Origin: Clostridia bacterium | Lineage (GTDB): Bacteria > Bacillota > Clostridia > Oscillospirales > Acutalibacteraceae | Direction: 5' to 3' | Assembly (NCBI GenBank): GCA_900769375.1 | Contig: CAAGGN010000147.1 | Location: 1-5,455 of the forward strand | Length of the DNA: 5,455 nucleotides | Shown: piece after piece, positions 5,297 to 5,455 of the stretch | Position numbering within the stretch: the stretch's first letter is position 1 | How the letters are laid out: every line of letters starts with the position of its first letter | Translations under genes and position numbers: made by a program | Notes under the pieces: model-generated | Seen by the model: only the letters and a program-made list of their open reading frames with translations | Databases searched by the model: none | What the model was told of the DNA's origin: nothing

Positions 5297-5330
5297 AAAG
5301 ACCGCTCACTGTGAGCGGTCTTTTATTTTA
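5297..5330 (+). terminator. Strong intrinsic terminator after the Asp23-family gene
   Basis: A 27-nt perfect palindrome (5297-5323) starts 7 nt after the stop codon. The practical hairpin has a 12-bp stem, 5297-5308 with 5312-5323, with GACCGCTCA as the GC-rich part and a 3-nt CTG loop. It is followed by TTTTATTTTA (the T-run begins at 5321 and overlaps the stem's end). It closes the transcription unit, so genes often found after this one in Clostridia, such as nusB, would not be in the same short transcript. Confidence 0.92.
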
Positions 5331-5349
5331 TATAAATATAAAATAATTC

Positions 5350-5378
5350 TTGAAGAGAACAAGGATTTATAGTATAAT
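5350..5378 (+). promoter_or_regulatory. Outward-facing sigma-A-type promoter for a gene beyond the right edge
   Basis: TTGAAG (5350-5355, 4 of 6 to TTGACA) and a perfect TATAAT (5373-5378) are 17 nt apart, in AT-rich DNA just past the terminator. Transcription would start near 5384-5386 and run out of the window. Confidence 0.75.
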
Positions 5379-5455
5379 CTATTCTGTATAACAATGTTTA
5401 TAAAATGTTTACAAATTTTTAAATGTTGTCTGTTACCATTAAAAAGTAATTATAA
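5379..5455 (+). other. Start of an AT-rich leader region without a recognisable gene
   Basis: Downstream of the predicted promoter the last 77 nt are very AT-rich and contain three loosely spaced AATGTT copies (5393, 5404 and 5422). An ATG at 5394 stays open to the window edge for about 20 codons, but it has no Shine-Dalgarno sequence and its codons (several Cys, Leu and Phe) do not look like a real N-terminus. I see no tRNA, riboswitch or hairpin that can be named. The true start codon probably lies outside the window, which implies a leader of at least about 70 nt. Confidence 0.4.

Noticed and set aside
5393..5428. Three AATGTT copies as a possible repeat or operator
   Set aside because: Short, unevenly spaced (11 and 18 nt) and in very AT-rich sequence, so expected by chance. 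No CRISPR, iteron or DnaA-box pattern.

Overview
The window carries a complete, co-directional spoIIIA sporulation operon: eight genes, spoIIIAA to spoIIIAH, at 298-4861 on the + strand. An Asp23/Gls24-family gene follows at 4936-5289, and the tail of an unrelated membrane-anchored protein lies upstream (1-174). This gene set is specific to endospore-forming Firmicutes. AT-rich intergenic DNA, strong GGAGG-type ribosome binding sites and frequent ATA codons fit a low-GC Firmicute. Protein lengths and divergence from Bacillus subtilis, plus the lack of accB-accC between spoIIIAH and the Asp23 gene, point to the class Clostridia. No species can be named from this sequence.

Layout: (1) 1-174 is the C-terminus of an unidentified protein ending in a transmembrane anchor. 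(2) 175-297 holds a palindromic intrinsic terminator, then a candidate sigma-E-type promoter and the ribosome binding site that fixes the spoIIIAA start. (3) 298-4861 is the tightly packed operon. Six of its seven junctions overlap by 1 to 17 nt, and only spoIIIAB-spoIIIAC has a gap (16 nt). (4) 4862-4935 holds a good sigma-A-type promoter with an extended -10 element. (5) The Asp23-family gene ends in a very clear intrinsic terminator. (6) 5324-5455 is non-coding apart from a strong-looking sigma-A promoter facing out of the window, presumably for a gene beyond the right edge.

How the genes work together, from knowledge of B. subtilis: the SpoIIIA proteins are made in the mother cell and assemble in the outer forespore membrane. 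With forespore SpoIIQ they form a channel or 'feeding tube' between the two cells, needed for late forespore (sigma-G) gene expression. SpoIIIAA is the cytosolic ATPase and SpoIIIAB a GspF-like partner. AC, AD and AE are polytopic membrane proteins. AF, AG and AH carry ring-building-type domains in the intermembrane space. The Asp23 protein is probably a vegetative cytosolic or membrane-associated protein with separate control.

I found no undescribed system. The points worth a second look are sequence departures within the conserved operon (SpoIIIAA active-site region, short SpoIIIAF, a charged loop in SpoIIIAG), the regulatory signals, the distinct codon use of the Asp23 gene, and the unidentified upstream protein.
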